From the NCBI GenBank assembly GCA_033722555.1, contig JAWVYS010000014.1:1-64000 (forward strand): DNA of 64,000 bases, read 5' to 3'. The DNA is from Brumimicrobium sp033722555. GTDB taxonomy: Bacteria; Bacteroidota; Bacteroidia; Flavobacteriales_D; Crocinitomicaceae. Both the position numbers and the translations under genes were made by a program. The notes under the pieces were generated by a model. The model had not been told where the DNA came from, ran no database searches, and saw nothing but the letters and a program-made list of their open reading frames with translations. Positions 42,970 through 51,591 of this stretch are shown here, piece by piece. How positions within the stretch are numbered: position 1 is the first letter of the stretch; every line of letters starts with the position of its first letter.

Positions 42970-45280
42970 TCAACAGGTAGTTATTAAACATTTGAAGCAA
43001 TCTTCTATATTCATCTGTCCAAGCGGAAGTTGTTGTAAAGCCATGCGCTTCCACAGGGTACGAAACAAGATCCCAGTCTGTTTTACCGAGTTCAATAAAT
43101 CGTTGGGTAAGCCTTATGACATCTTGATACTGAACATTATCATCAACCATTCCGTGGAACAAAATCAGTCGTTTTTGCAGACCTTCAGCAAAATAAATGG
43201 GACTACTTCTTTTGTAGGCGATAGAGTCTTCTTCCGGCGTATTCAATATATTTGACGTGTAACCGTGATTATAATGTGCCCAGTCTGTGACAGATCGCAA
43301 AGCACCACCGCACTGAAACTCCTCGGGAGCAGTGAGAAGTGCCATTAATGTAATAAACCCTCCATAAGATCCTCCGTAGATTCCAACCTTGTTAGGATCG
43401 ACTCCGACATTTTTAACGAGCCAATTTTTTCCGTCAATCTGATCATTGAGATCGGTTCCACCCATGTGTCGATAGATTGCAGTTCTATGGTCACGGCCGT
43501 AACCTTTGCTCGCTCGATAGTCGATATCCAAAACGGTATAACCCATTTCCGTCAGTAAATTATGAAACATGTATTCTCTGTGATAACCGCTCCACCAATT
43601 ATGGGCGTTCTGAAGATAACCGGCTCCGTGAACGAAAATGATTGCGGCACCGTTACTTTTCGATTTATTAGGTTTGTAAAGTCTTGCATAAACCTCTTTA
43701 TCATCCCGGGCTTTGAATGTAATTAAATCAGGTTCGATCCAGTTATAGGATTTAAATTTATCTGTTTGAGAAATGGTTATTTGTTTTAAATCGCTACCTG
43801 CCCTGTTGGAAGAAAGATACAGCTCCCACGGCTTATTTTTATATGAATAGCGCACGGCCAGCGACTTTTCGTCAGGACTAAGAATGACCTCGTGATATCC
43901 ATCCTTTACAAAGATATCCTTCCATTTTTTCGTTTTCCAGTCAAAATGATAAAAAGACTGATTGCCCGGATGGCTTTTATTTGCTGTAATGTAGAATATG
44001 TTTCCGTCTTTACTTAGCTGCGCTTGATGAATCTCAAAGTTACCATCAGTGAGTTGTTCTCTCTTGCCCGTCTTGAGATCGAAAAAATATAGATGTGAAT
44101 AACCCGATTCTTCGCTTTGAAAATAAACCATTTCGGAGTTTTTCATCCATCCAATGTTACCTGAGGAATAATTCCAGTTTGAAATTCCCGGACCTCCTAT
44201 CCATGCTTCATCGTGTTGGTGCTCAATTTCTTTCAGTTCACCCGAGGCTAGATCATAGATCAAGAGCCATCGATCTTTATTATCAAAACTTTTGACGGAC
44301 AAAAGCGCTTTTGTTCCCGAAAAATTGAAAATAGGTTCATGTATTATAATACTCTTGTCTTTTTCCAGCCGATCGGTTAGGCCGTATTCTTTTTGGTATT
44401 CAGGGCGTTTACGTATACCGGAAAGATTACTAAAATCGAGTTCTTTTATGCTGTCTGTCCCTGGGATATGTACGAATAGTCGATGAACGGGAGGCTCAAC
44501 TGTTCCTACCTTCGGACGTGCTTTTCTGCTCTTAACATAACCTTCTGTGGTTATAAACTCCGTATATTCAGTGTAGTTAGGAGTATTTTTATTGCTTAGA
44601 TTATAAAGAATATAATCTTCGTTGGGAGAAACAGAAATGCTATAGAGTAATTGATCGCCCAGGAATATAGGTTTCGGGACATTGTTAGATTGAATTGGAC
44701 TGTTTTTATTTCTTTCCTTAATTGCTTCAAACAGGTTTTCCTCCTGGATTTGAAGATAATCTTTATTCTTCTCAGCTTTTTCATTTCCCTCAACGAAATT
44801 CGTGATTACTTTGATTTGAGCTAATTCCTTATCGAACCTGAAAAGGTTTAATCCTTGTCGGAAATAAACCACCTGCGGGTTTTTTACATGTTGAAGTTCA
44901 CTTTTGTTTTCTGAAGTGGAAATGTGAACCAGTCTTTTATTGGATTTTATATCGTAAGATATCAGGGAATTCCCACTGATAGCGAAAAAACTACTGATAG
45001 AAAATGGGTTTTCGCGGTGATAGACAAGCTGATCAACCTTTTCTGAAGGAATGATCGTAGTATTATTCGTCTTAGGATCTAAAGCATAAGTTTCCGTCTT
45101 TTTCGATGCTGTGTTGTAGCGATCAAAATATATAACATCCCCTTTTGCAGACCATCTGATGTTTTCAGGTTGATGACCAATGAAATCGTCGCCGGCCATA
45201 ATTTCATTCAACTGAAGTGGAGCAGACTGGGAAAGGGAAATGCAGGGAAGGAGGAAGGCAAGAAAAACAATTAATTTCAT
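42962..45280 (-). CDS. S9 family prolyl oligopeptidase / DPP-IV-like peptidase
   Basis: 772 aa. Signal peptide MKLIVFLAFLLPCISLSQS. A beta-propeller of about residues 30-500 (repeated YxxW/YFxxK strands such as MVYFQSEESGYSHLYFFD) precedes an alpha/beta-hydrolase domain. The triad is Ser638 (GIYGGSYGG), Asp713/714 (GMVDDNV) and His746 (PVEAHGF). Removes dipeptides from or hydrolyses short peptides, probably in the periplasm. No sorting tail at the C-terminus. First gene of a two-gene unit with the acetyltransferase. Confidence 0.9.
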   Translation of the reverse strand: MKLIVFLAFLLPCISLSQSAPLQLNEIMAGDDFIGHQPENIRWSAKGDVIYFDRYNTASKKTETYALDPKTNNTTIIPSEKVDQLVYHRENPFSISSFFAISGNSLISYDIKSNKRLVHISTSENKSELQHVKNPQVVYFRQGLNLFRFDKELAQIKVITNFVEGNEKAEKNKDYLQIQEENLFEAIKERNKNSPIQSNNVPKPIFLGDQLLYSISVSPNEDYILYNLSNKNTPNYTEYTEFITTEGYVKSRKARPKVGTVEPPVHRLFVHIPGTDSIKELDFSNLSGIRKRPEYQKEYGLTDRLEKDKSIIIHEPIFNFSGTKALLSVKSFDNKDRWLLIYDLASGELKEIEHQHDEAWIGGPGISNWNYSSGNIGWMKNSEMVYFQSEESGYSHLYFFDLKTGKREQLTDGNFEIHQAQLSKDGNIFYITANKSHPGNQSFYHFDWKTKKWKDIFVKDGYHEVILSPDEKSLAVRYSYKNKPWELYLSSNRAGSDLKQITISQTDKFKSYNWIEPDLITFKARDDKEVYARLYKPNKSKSNGAAIIFVHGAGYLQNAHNWWSGYHREYMFHNLLTEMGYTVLDIDYRASKGYGRDHRTAIYRHMGGTDLNDQIDGKNWLVKNVGVDPNKVGIYGGSYGGFITLMALLTAPEEFQCGGALRSVTDWAHYNHGYTSNILNTPEEDSIAYKRSSPIYFAEGLQKRLILFHGMVDDNVQYQDVIRLTQRFIELGKTDWDLVSYPVEAHGFTTTSAWTDEYRRLLQMFNNYLLNE

Positions 45281-45365
45281 TCCGATAATTTGAGTCCAAA
45301 ATTAATGAAAATTAAATGGAATAATTTCAGAACATGTTATTGCCTGAATGATCTTTGATTACTTC

Positions 45366-46469
45366 CTAAGTACCGGTCGCCAGGTTGTCAGAAACACCTT
45401 CGTCGATCATCTGCAGCGGCCGGATTCCTCTTCTAACCAAGGGCCATCTGTCCGGAAATTCCTTAAAAAGAAAAGATATCTTTTTTTCATTTTTCTTTAC
45501 GGCGTCGGTGATCGCCGGTGGTGTGACCGGAGGATTTAGGAATGCGGCCAGGTTTTTTCCGTTTATTTTTTTGCCCTTTATTTTTAAATTTTCAGCTGCT
45601 TGTTCATACCTGTCAAGTAGATCATGATGCTTGCTGTTTCGGGCATTCCGCGTATCAGCAAATTCTCTAATATCCGGTGCATTTACTATTAAATCATCCG
45701 ATACCAACTCAATATGCTTTTTCGAAGGATTTAGATTGAACTTGGCATAAATAGCTCTTTTTAAAACAGCTTCGATCTCTGCCAAAGGCAGTCGTTCTTT
45801 AGCAAGTTTAGTTACTACCTCTTTATTAAAATGAATGGGCTTCGATAATTCGTCCTCATAGGAAACAGTAATATCATCCATGAGTCGAGCCAGGGCAGAC
45901 GTATAAAGTTCTTCTGATTGTTTCAAGTGAGATTTCAGCACTTGCACTTTATTCAGTTGGTTGTGCTGAATTTTTTCTATATCCGTTAGTAATTCCCGTT
46001 CTTTAAGTACTCTGGAGTATTCAGCGTTTAAGATGGAGGAGAGGATATTTGATAGAATAAGTTTTTCCTTGGCCGATAAACCTGAAAACGTTGCATCGAG
46101 ACTTTTTAAAAAAATATTTTCCGGAAAATGAATAGCGAGAATATCTTTTAAATGATCAACGGGACTATCGAAATAAATGATTAATACGTTTAGTCGATTC
46201 TCACTATCCAAAGTAAGCTGTTCATTCGTTTTGCGCGGGAAACTGAAAAAACCAGGAGTTGAACTCCATTCAAAACCAGCCTTTCTTTGTCTCCAGACCT
46301 GAACAGCCGCTAAGGATGCTTCCGGAATAGTTTCGAAGACTCCTTGTTCGCTATGAATTCTCCCTTCAAAATCTTTCCATACCGCCTGAATCTCCTGAAC
46401 TCCGGGAAGAAACTGCTCCATCCTTTCAAGAATGTAAGCGACTGGATGGTATGTTCCTGCTAAACGCAT
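45366..46469 (-). CDS. Conserved hypothetical protein with coiled coil and possible DNA-binding end
   Basis: 367 aa, cytosolic. I cannot name the family. Residues 1-130 look like an alpha/beta sensor-type domain (GVFETIPEASLAAVQVW, RLNVLIIYFDSP). About 155-215 is a coiled coil (EYSRVLKERELLTDIEKIQHNQ). The C-terminal part has short helices and a conserved-looking motif around KINGKNLAAFLNPPVTPPAI and FPDRWPLVRRGIRPL. An HTH-like role for this end is only a guess. It is single, between the S9 peptidase and unknown small genes. Confidence 0.55.
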   Translation of the reverse strand: MRLAGTYHPVAYILERMEQFLPGVQEIQAVWKDFEGRIHSEQGVFETIPEASLAAVQVWRQRKAGFEWSSTPGFFSFPRKTNEQLTLDSENRLNVLIIYFDSPVDHLKDILAIHFPENIFLKSLDATFSGLSAKEKLILSNILSSILNAEYSRVLKERELLTDIEKIQHNQLNKVQVLKSHLKQSEELYTSALARLMDDITVSYEDELSKPIHFNKEVVTKLAKERLPLAEIEAVLKRAIYAKFNLNPSKKHIELVSDDLIVNAPDIREFADTRNARNSKHHDLLDRYEQAAENLKIKGKKINGKNLAAFLNPPVTPPAITDAVKKNEKKISFLFKEFPDRWPLVRRGIRPLQMIDEGVSDNLATGT

Positions 46470-46620
46470 TTCGGTAATTCTGACTTAATAACCAAAAAAG
46501 AACTTAAAGTTACTTAATTAAATTAAGTTTTACAACTTAATCACATGCATTCACTTAACTGATTTCATGCAAACCGACTATTACAGTTTATTTGTATTCG
46601 GGACATTTTAATATAAAAAT

Positions 46621-47043
46621 ATGTATATCAATAAAGAAATAAGATTAATAGATATTAAAACGGACTTAATATTTATTAAGCAAGACACCATAAACGTACT
46701 TAACACACTGATGAAATTTCTCGTTCAGACATTCATTGATCTATTTAATAATTATAAAGATTACGCTCCCTCCAATATCCGGGCTAAAGGTCTTGTAAAT
46801 ATACTGATGGATAGAGCAATTCGATTTTTTGGTATGACCGAGGTGGTTGAAGAGAGCACCGATAAACATCCAAAGTTTAAGAATCAAAAGGCCTCCAGAT
46901 CTGTGAAATCCATATCTCATAAATACTTTATTCGCTTTGTCTTTCGAATAATTATTTTCCCGGTTTATCTCGGATTCCTGATGGTATACAGAATATTTAA
47001 AAAGAAAAGAACAAAAGGTTTACAAAACTGTTATAAAACTTAA
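46621..47043 (+). CDS. Hypothetical protein with a C-terminal membrane segment
   Basis: 140 aa. Mixed basic/hydrophobic, with a membrane helix near the C-terminus (IRFVFRIIIFPVYLGFLMVYRIF, about 105-127) followed by a basic tail. No signal peptide and no domain recognised. The ATG is preceded by AT-rich sequence with no strong ribosome-binding site, as is common in this phylum. The gene is more AT-rich than its neighbours. It could be real; expression is not shown by the sequence. Confidence 0.45.
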   Translation: MYINKEIRLIDIKTDLIFIKQDTINVLNTLMKFLVQTFIDLFNNYKDYAPSNIRAKGLVNILMDRAIRFFGMTEVVEESTDKHPKFKNQKASRSVKSISHKYFIRFVFRIIIFPVYLGFLMVYRIFKKKRTKGLQNCYKT

Positions 47044-47184
47044 ACAATTGATATTCAAAACAAAATGATTTTTTATTGTTTAGATTACTTTAATGAAGAA
47101 TTAAAAAATGTAAATTTTATTTAGAAAAGTGAAACCATTGATTGAATAAGGCCGTATCAGGACAAAAAATGAAAAACTTATACT

Positions 47185-47382
47185 ATGATAGCACATACGA
47201 ATTTTACACTTAACAATATGGTAAGTCTTGCTAAAAAACAGTTAGAACAGCATGAACAAAGAGGTCTTGAAAGTACCCTCTCAATTTTTGAAGTTGCCAG
47301 ACTCCGGGATTTACTTCGGCAGGAAAATAATTTGGTAGACCAGGCAAACCAGCGAAGTCATATAGGTTTTTCAGTGAACTGA
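47185..47382 (+). CDS. Small hypothetical protein
   Basis: 65 aa, helical and polar (LAKKQLEQHEQRGLESTLSIF, FEVARLRDLLRQENNLV). No signal peptide and no domain. It stands alone and ends in a strong terminator 30 nt after the stop, which supports that it is transcribed. Function unknown. Confidence 0.5.
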   Translation: MIAHTNFTLNNMVSLAKKQLEQHEQRGLESTLSIFEVARLRDLLRQENNLVDQANQRSHIGFSVN

Positions 47383-47412
47383 TAGAAAATAAAGTTTAGT
47401 TTTTGTTTTGTT

Positions 47413-47440
47413 AAGAGAGGTAAGACCTCTCTTTTTTTTT
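47413..47440 (+). terminator. Terminator after the 65-aa gene
   Basis: Perfect 9-bp stem AAGAGAGGT (47413-47421) and ACCTCTCTT (47425-47433) around AAG, with T-run to 47440. The region 47441-47730 contains no gene that I can support, only a GCTTTGA/TCAAAGC inverted repeat and the XRE regulatory sites. Confidence 0.9.
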
Positions 47441-47650
47441 GCTTTGAATTCGTTTAGATTGAATCAAAGCGTTATCAATTATTCGTTTGAAGGACATACC
47501 ATCTAATCAGTGTCTAGATCATAGATGTTTTATCAATTAGGTTAGGAGGGAGGCACTGCTTTCATCTCACATCAAGAATTCTATATGTAGCAGAAATCGG
47601 ACAGTCTTTGAGTGAAATAATCGATGGTAGTAATATATAAAATACACAAA

Positions 47651-47738
47651 TGTAATTTACAGCATAAAATAAACTGGAATAAAGTTACATATATAAACAA
47701 TTCAATGTTACAATATTGATTATAATTCGTTACATTTG
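47651..47738 (+). promoter_or_regulatory. Promoter and candidate operators of the XRE gene
   Basis: A perfect -7 element TACATTTG lies at 47731-47738, about 20 bp before the ATG. Upstream are TGTAATTTACA (47651-47661, palindrome), GTTACAT (47684-47690) and TGTTACA (47706-47712). Half-sites of the form TGTAA/TTACA suggest autoregulation by the encoded protein; this is inference. Confidence 0.45.
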
Positions 47739-47756
47739 TATCCTAAACAATTAAAA

Positions 47757-48182
47757 ATGGCCATACAGGATCGTTTACAAATGATAATGAAGATGAACAA
47801 CCTTACGTCATCTGCTTTTGCTGATAAGGTGGGAGTTCAACGTTCGAGCGTTTCACATGTTATTTCAGGAAGAAACAAGCCCAGTTTGGATTTTATTGAA
47901 AAGATTCTAACAGCCTTTCCACGCGTCAATGCAGATTGGTTAGTTACCGGAAAACAAATTGGCAAAGAAAACCTTAACAGAGAAGAATACGATAGCAGAG
48001 AAACTACAAATTCTGGTGAATCAGGTCATACTGAAGCTACTAATCCTGAAAGGCAAGAGCAGGATAGCACAAAAACTAAAAGCTTGTCGGTCCCTTTCTC
48101 TTCAGTCCGTAAGGAAGTTGTCAAGGTACTAATATTCTACAACGACGGAACATTTGAGGAGGTGCAGGCTAATCGGAAATAA
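47757..48182 (+). CDS. XRE-family helix-turn-helix transcriptional regulator
   Basis: 141 aa from the ATG at 47757. The in-frame TTG further upstream (47736) lies inside the -7 promoter element, so it cannot be the start. HTH domain at about 4-58: MAIQDRLQMIMKMNNLTSSAFADKVGVQRSSVSHVISGRNKPSLDF, with the recognition helix at VQRSSVSHVISG. A low-complexity Ser/Thr/Glu linker leads to a short C-terminal strand region (VVKVLIFYNDGTFEEVQ). The 3' end overlaps convergent mnmA by 14 bp. Probable autoregulator. Confidence 0.85.
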   Translation: MAIQDRLQMIMKMNNLTSSAFADKVGVQRSSVSHVISGRNKPSLDFIEKILTAFPRVNADWLVTGKQIGKENLNREEYDSRETTNSGESGHTEATNPERQEQDSTKTKSLSVPFSSVRKEVVKVLIFYNDGTFEEVQANRK

Positions 48183-49347
48183 CGCCTGAACCGATCAGCT
48201 CATCTCCGTCGTACCAGGCACAGAACTGTCCGGGCGTTATACCTCGCTGTATTTTGTCAAAGAGTACAAATAACTTATCTTCCTTCATAATCAACCGGGC
48301 TTTTTGTAAAGGCTGCCGATAACGGATCCGAACCTGGTACTCTTTGACATCACCGGTATTCAGAGAGTGCTTAAGATTGGTGTAAACAATACTTTGCTTA
48401 TCAACACTTAAGGCCCATTTATGTAAAGCGGGGTGATCCTCGCCCTGACCCGAATAAACCGTATTTTGCACAGTGTCTGTAGCTACAACAAAAGACGGCA
48501 AGGGGCGTCCGCCGATATGCAACCCTTTTCTTTGACCAATTGTATAAAAATGAGCACCTTGATGCCTTCCTACTTCAAGTCCTTCTTCAGGTGAGAATGT
48601 AAAATCTGCAGCAAGGGATTCAACGTTTTCTTGGGTTATAGCAAGTTTGCTATATTCCTTAAGTGTCGGGTGGTCTTCAGGTATTTCGATTATGGAACCT
48701 TCATTCAATATTAGTTTTTGTTGAAGGAAGTCCGGCAAACTAATCTTTCCTACAAAGCATAACCCCTGTGAATCCTTTTTCTCCGCTGTGACAAAGCCCT
48801 GTTCAGATGCAATCTTTCTCACCTCCGATTTTTCAAGTTCACCTATCGGAAAGAGTATTTTTTGCAGCTGCGACTGATGAAGCTGGCAAAGGAAATAAGA
48901 TTGATCTTTATTCTTATCGATTCCTGCCAGTAAACTAACCGATCCGTCTTCGTTTTCTCTCCTTCTGCAATAGTGTCCGGTAGCCACGTAATCTGCTCCC
49001 AAATTGATAGCATGTTTCAAAAACACATCGAATTTAATCTCCCTGTTGCAGAGAATATCCGGATTAGGGGTTCGTCCAGACGCATATTCATTAAACATGT
49101 ATTCAACAATACGTTCTTTGTACTCTTCACTGAGATCTATGACCTGAAAAGGGATGTTTAGTGCGTTAGCAACAAGCAGGGCGTCATTGGAATCATCTAT
49201 CCAGGGGCAGTCATCCGATAGGGTAACGCTTTCATCATGCCAGTTTTTCATGAACATTCCGATCACGTCGTATCCTTGCTCCTTAAGAAGATAAGCCGCT
49301 ACGCTGGAGTCTACGCCCCCTGAAAGACCAATTACAACCCTTTTCAT
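48169..49347 (-). CDS. mnmA: tRNA-specific 2-thiouridylase MnmA
   Basis: 392 aa from the ATG at 49347; a TTG 4 codons upstream is unlikely. PP-loop GLSGGVDSS near the N-terminus activates U34 of tRNA with ATP, and sulfur is transferred by the catalytic cysteines Cys100 (NPDILCNREIKF) and Cys197 (SQGLCFVGK). The C-terminal domain has the DRHQGAHFYTIGQRKGL-type stretch (GRHQGAHFYTIGQRKGL). Makes s2U at position 34 of Lys/Glu/Gln tRNAs. Single minus-strand gene. Confidence 0.96.
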   Translation of the reverse strand: MKRVVIGLSGGVDSSVAAYLLKEQGYDVIGMFMKNWHDESVTLSDDCPWIDDSNDALLVANALNIPFQVIDLSEEYKERIVEYMFNEYASGRTPNPDILCNREIKFDVFLKHAINLGADYVATGHYCRRRENEDGSVSLLAGIDKNKDQSYFLCQLHQSQLQKILFPIGELEKSEVRKIASEQGFVTAEKKDSQGLCFVGKISLPDFLQQKLILNEGSIIEIPEDHPTLKEYSKLAITQENVESLAADFTFSPEEGLEVGRHQGAHFYTIGQRKGLHIGGRPLPSFVVATDTVQNTVYSGQGEDHPALHKWALSVDKQSIVYTNLKHSLNTGDVKEYQVRIRYRQPLQKARLIMKEDKLFVLFDKIQRGITPGQFCAWYDGDELIGSGVISD

Positions 49348-49460
49348 ACTTTGAAACAATTATGCAAAATTACTCAACTTTTATTGTTTCAACAAAGAAG
49401 AAAGTGGCCCAGAAAATAAATTTATAAATGTAAATAATGAATTTAATAAATAATACCAAG

Positions 49461-49514
49461 TGTATACATTTGTTTACATATGAATTAGGACTGCTTTGTA
49501 AATATGTTTACAAA
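49461..49514 (+). promoter_or_regulatory. Palindrome cluster upstream of the 49568 gene
   Basis: TGTATACA (49461-49468, perfect palindrome) overlaps a perfect -7 element TACATTTG (49465-49472). Then comes TTTGTAAA-TATG-TTTACAAA (49495-49514), an 8-4-8 perfect inverted repeat. The half-site TGTAAA/TTTACA resembles those upstream of the XRE gene. The cluster lies between mnmA and the carboxypeptidase-regulatory-like gene. Confidence 0.45.
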
Positions 49515-49567
49515 AGTAAATTAAGTCAAATGAATGTTTGTTGTGCTATTTTACTATATTTATACAT

Positions 49568-50302
49568 ATGATTCGATTATATATAGTATTCATAACCTTG
49601 ACAGTTGGTTTCGAAACTTTGTGGTGTCAAACAGGAAATCCTGGTTGTGAGGAAATTCTTTTGAAAGGAAAAGTTATTGATACAGCAAGCAATCAGTCAT
49701 TCTATAATCTGATGGTTATCAATATGTCTACCAGACAAGGTGTTTTTGGTGGTGCACAGGGTGATTTTTCGGTTTATACCAGACCGGGAGATACGATAGC
49801 CTTTTCCGTGACCGGTTATAAAAAGGCATACATTCATGTCATGGGTGATAAAAACTGCCAGATGGATACTGTTATTTACTTGAATCTTAGGCTGCAAGAA
49901 TTCGAAACAGTCGAAATCCATCGGGTAAAATCACTGGAAGAAATTAAAAAAGAAAGAGAAGAATTGAGTAAACGAGAGACTAGAACAGTTACCGGTGTAA
50001 ATGTGCTTCAGAGTCCGATAACTGCTCTTTATGAGCGATTTAGCCGGACAGCTCAATCTAAACGAAAGGTTGCAGAAATGGAGCATCAGGATAATATCAA
50101 CGACATATTGAAGGAATTACTGAGGCTTTACGTTTCCTATGATGTCGTATATCTCGATGATGAACATTTTGATGATTTCATCGGCTTTTTAAATATCGAT
50201 GAACATTTCCTGAAAACAGCTTCCGATTATGAACTCATCACATATATCAAGGATAAATTGGAACATTACAAGTCCATGAACCCGGAAATATTTAAGGATT
50301 AA
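49568..50302 (+). CDS. Carboxypeptidase-regulatory-like domain protein, secreted
   Basis: 244 aa from the ATG at 49568, which places a signal peptide first (MIRLYIVFITLTVGFETLWCQ). A beta-sandwich CarboxypepD_reg-like domain follows (LKGKVIDTASNQSFYNLMVIN, GDFSVYTRPGDTIAFSVTGYKKAYI, about 30-110), as at the N-terminus of TonB-dependent receptors, but with no barrel behind it. The C-terminal half is charged and helical (KSLEEIKKEREELSK). A periplasmic or outer-membrane-associated role is likely. Function unknown. Confidence 0.7.
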   Translation: MIRLYIVFITLTVGFETLWCQTGNPGCEEILLKGKVIDTASNQSFYNLMVINMSTRQGVFGGAQGDFSVYTRPGDTIAFSVTGYKKAYIHVMGDKNCQMDTVIYLNLRLQEFETVEIHRVKSLEEIKKEREELSKRETRTVTGVNVLQSPITALYERFSRTAQSKRKVAEMEHQDNINDILKELLRLYVSYDVVYLDDEHFDDFIGFLNIDEHFLKTASDYELITYIKDKLEHYKSMNPEIFKD

Positions 50303-50314
50303 AACGTTAAATAA

Positions 50315-50701
50315 TTACTGTTTCTTTCGTCTTGGCCTTAAAACCCTGCGTGGTTTAACCTCAGCATCTTTAACTGTTTTTACTTGTGGCCTTTTCTTTT
50401 CGAAAGAACCACTTGTCTTATTGGGCTTGCTTTTGTTTTCTGATTTTGGCCGTGAATCTTTTGGAGAAGCGACTTTAACGTCCAGCTTTCTTCCGTTAAC
50501 TTCGATACCATTCAACGCTTCAATAGCAGCAATCGCTTCATCTGAATTATCCATTTCAACGTAACCGTATCCTTTAGACTTTTTTGTTTTATTATCGTAA
50601 ACAACGTGAGCGTATGATACTTTTCCAAACTGTGAGAAGGTAGCTCGTAAATCGTCAGAAGTGATGTCGAAATCTAAATTAGCTATAAAAATATTAGTCA
50701 T
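50315..50701 (-). CDS. RNA recognition motif (RRM) protein
   Basis: 128 aa from the ATG at 50701 (MTNIFIANLDF); 19 further upstream codons are open but lack this family's start. One RRM at 1-80, with RNP2 IFIANL (4-9) and RNP1 KGYGYVEM (43-50). Its aromatic residues are Phe5 and Tyr45/Tyr47. A basic Lys/Arg/Ser/Pro tail follows. Small RRM proteins in Bacteroidota bind RNA and are thought to be post-transcriptional regulators in the absence of Hfq. A perfect palindrome lies ~110 bp upstream. Confidence 0.9.
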   Translation of the reverse strand: MTNIFIANLDFDITSDDLRATFSQFGKVSYAHVVYDNKTKKSKGYGYVEMDNSDEAIAAIEALNGIEVNGRKLDVKVASPKDSRPKSENKSKPNKTSGSFEKKRPQVKTVKDAEVKPRRVLRPRRKKQ

Positions 50702-50809
50702 CTTGTTGTATTCTCGTTTAGCACGCTGCAAAATTAAACGAATGCCAACAATTATCACAATCTTCCCACGTCCTTTTTAATATTTTCGACGAATTAATCA
50801 GTTTTTTTC

Positions 50810-50831
50810 ACATTTCTTGCGCAAGAAATGT
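50810..50831. promoter_or_regulatory. Perfect 22-bp palindrome upstream of the RRM gene
   Basis: ACATTTCTTGC (50810-50820) is followed immediately by its exact reverse complement (50821-50831) with no spacer. It lies between the stop of the response regulator (50857) and the RRM gene start (50701). No T-run follows on the minus strand, so it is not a terminator for the minus-strand genes. A dimeric regulator-binding site is the simplest reading. Confidence 0.5.
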
Positions 50832-50856
50832 TTAATCAACGATTGTTATTTCTCTT

Positions 50857-51591
50857 CTATATAGACATTATATCCTTAAATCGGATCGCCTGACGTCTTG
50901 AAATCTCTATACTTTCATCGTTTTCGAGAAAAACTTTAAGACCGCCGTTAAACCAATTTTCGATGTTAGTGATCTTATGGATATTTACTATGTATTTTCT
51001 GTTCGCTCTGAAAAAATCATTTTGATCGAGCCTTTCTTCAAGTGCATTCAGGCTGCGAAGAATCATAGGTTTTTTGTCCTGAAAATATACTTTAACATAG
51101 TTTCCGTGACTTTCGAAATACCGCACCTGTTCCAACTTAGGAAAAAAACATTTCTCCCCATCCTTGATAAAAACGTGGTCGTGAATATTGAGCTTTCTTT
51201 CTTTTCTTAGGTCTGTAACTTCCGATTCAAATTCATCTTCAGAACTTGAAGAGAGTTTACTGATTGCTTCATCCAGTCGCTGAGGATCAACAGGCTTGAG
51301 TAAATAATCCAGTGCATTTACCTTAAAAGCCTCGATGGCATGTTCATCATAGGCTGTTACAAAAATCACCTTTGGTATCTCATCGAGTTTCTTAAGCATT
51401 TGAAAACCATCCATTTCCGGCATCTGAATATCTAAAAATATTACATCCGGTTTTAATTTTCGTATCGATTTGATTCCTTCCTGAGCGTTTACCGCTTCAC
51501 CGATCACCTGGATTTTTTCATTGTATTTTTCCAGCAGGTGTTTTAATTCCGTTCTGGCAAGTCTCTCATCGTCAATTAACAGTGCTTTCAT
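50857..51591 (-). CDS. LytTR-family response regulator
   Basis: 244 aa. Receiver domain 1-120 with acidic pair Asp7/Asp8, phospho-acceptor Asp54 (VIFLDIQMPEMDG), Thr in FVTAYDE and Lys in LLKPVD. The LytTR DNA-binding domain is at about 139-244 (VRYFESHGNYVKVYF, FFRANRKYIVNIHKITNI). Start overlaps the histidine kinase stop by 4 bp, so the two form a coupled pair. Regulated genes are not identifiable. Confidence 0.93.
   Translation of the reverse strand: MKALLIDDERLARTELKHLLEKYNEKIQVIGEAVNAQEGIKSIRKLKPDVIFLDIQMPEMDGFQMLKKLDEIPKVIFVTAYDEHAIEAFKVNALDYLLKPVDPQRLDEAISKLSSSSEDEFESEVTDLRKERKLNIHDHVFIKDGEKCFFPKLEQVRYFESHGNYVKVYFQDKKPMILRSLNALEERLDQNDFFRANRKYIVNIHKITNIENWFNGGLKVFLENDESIEISRRQAIRFKDIMSI

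Noticed and set aside
47500..47600. Second copy of the small RNA (ATTAGGTTAGGAGGGA element)
   Set aside because: Only a short shared stretch; no matching hairpin, T-run or promoter at the right place.
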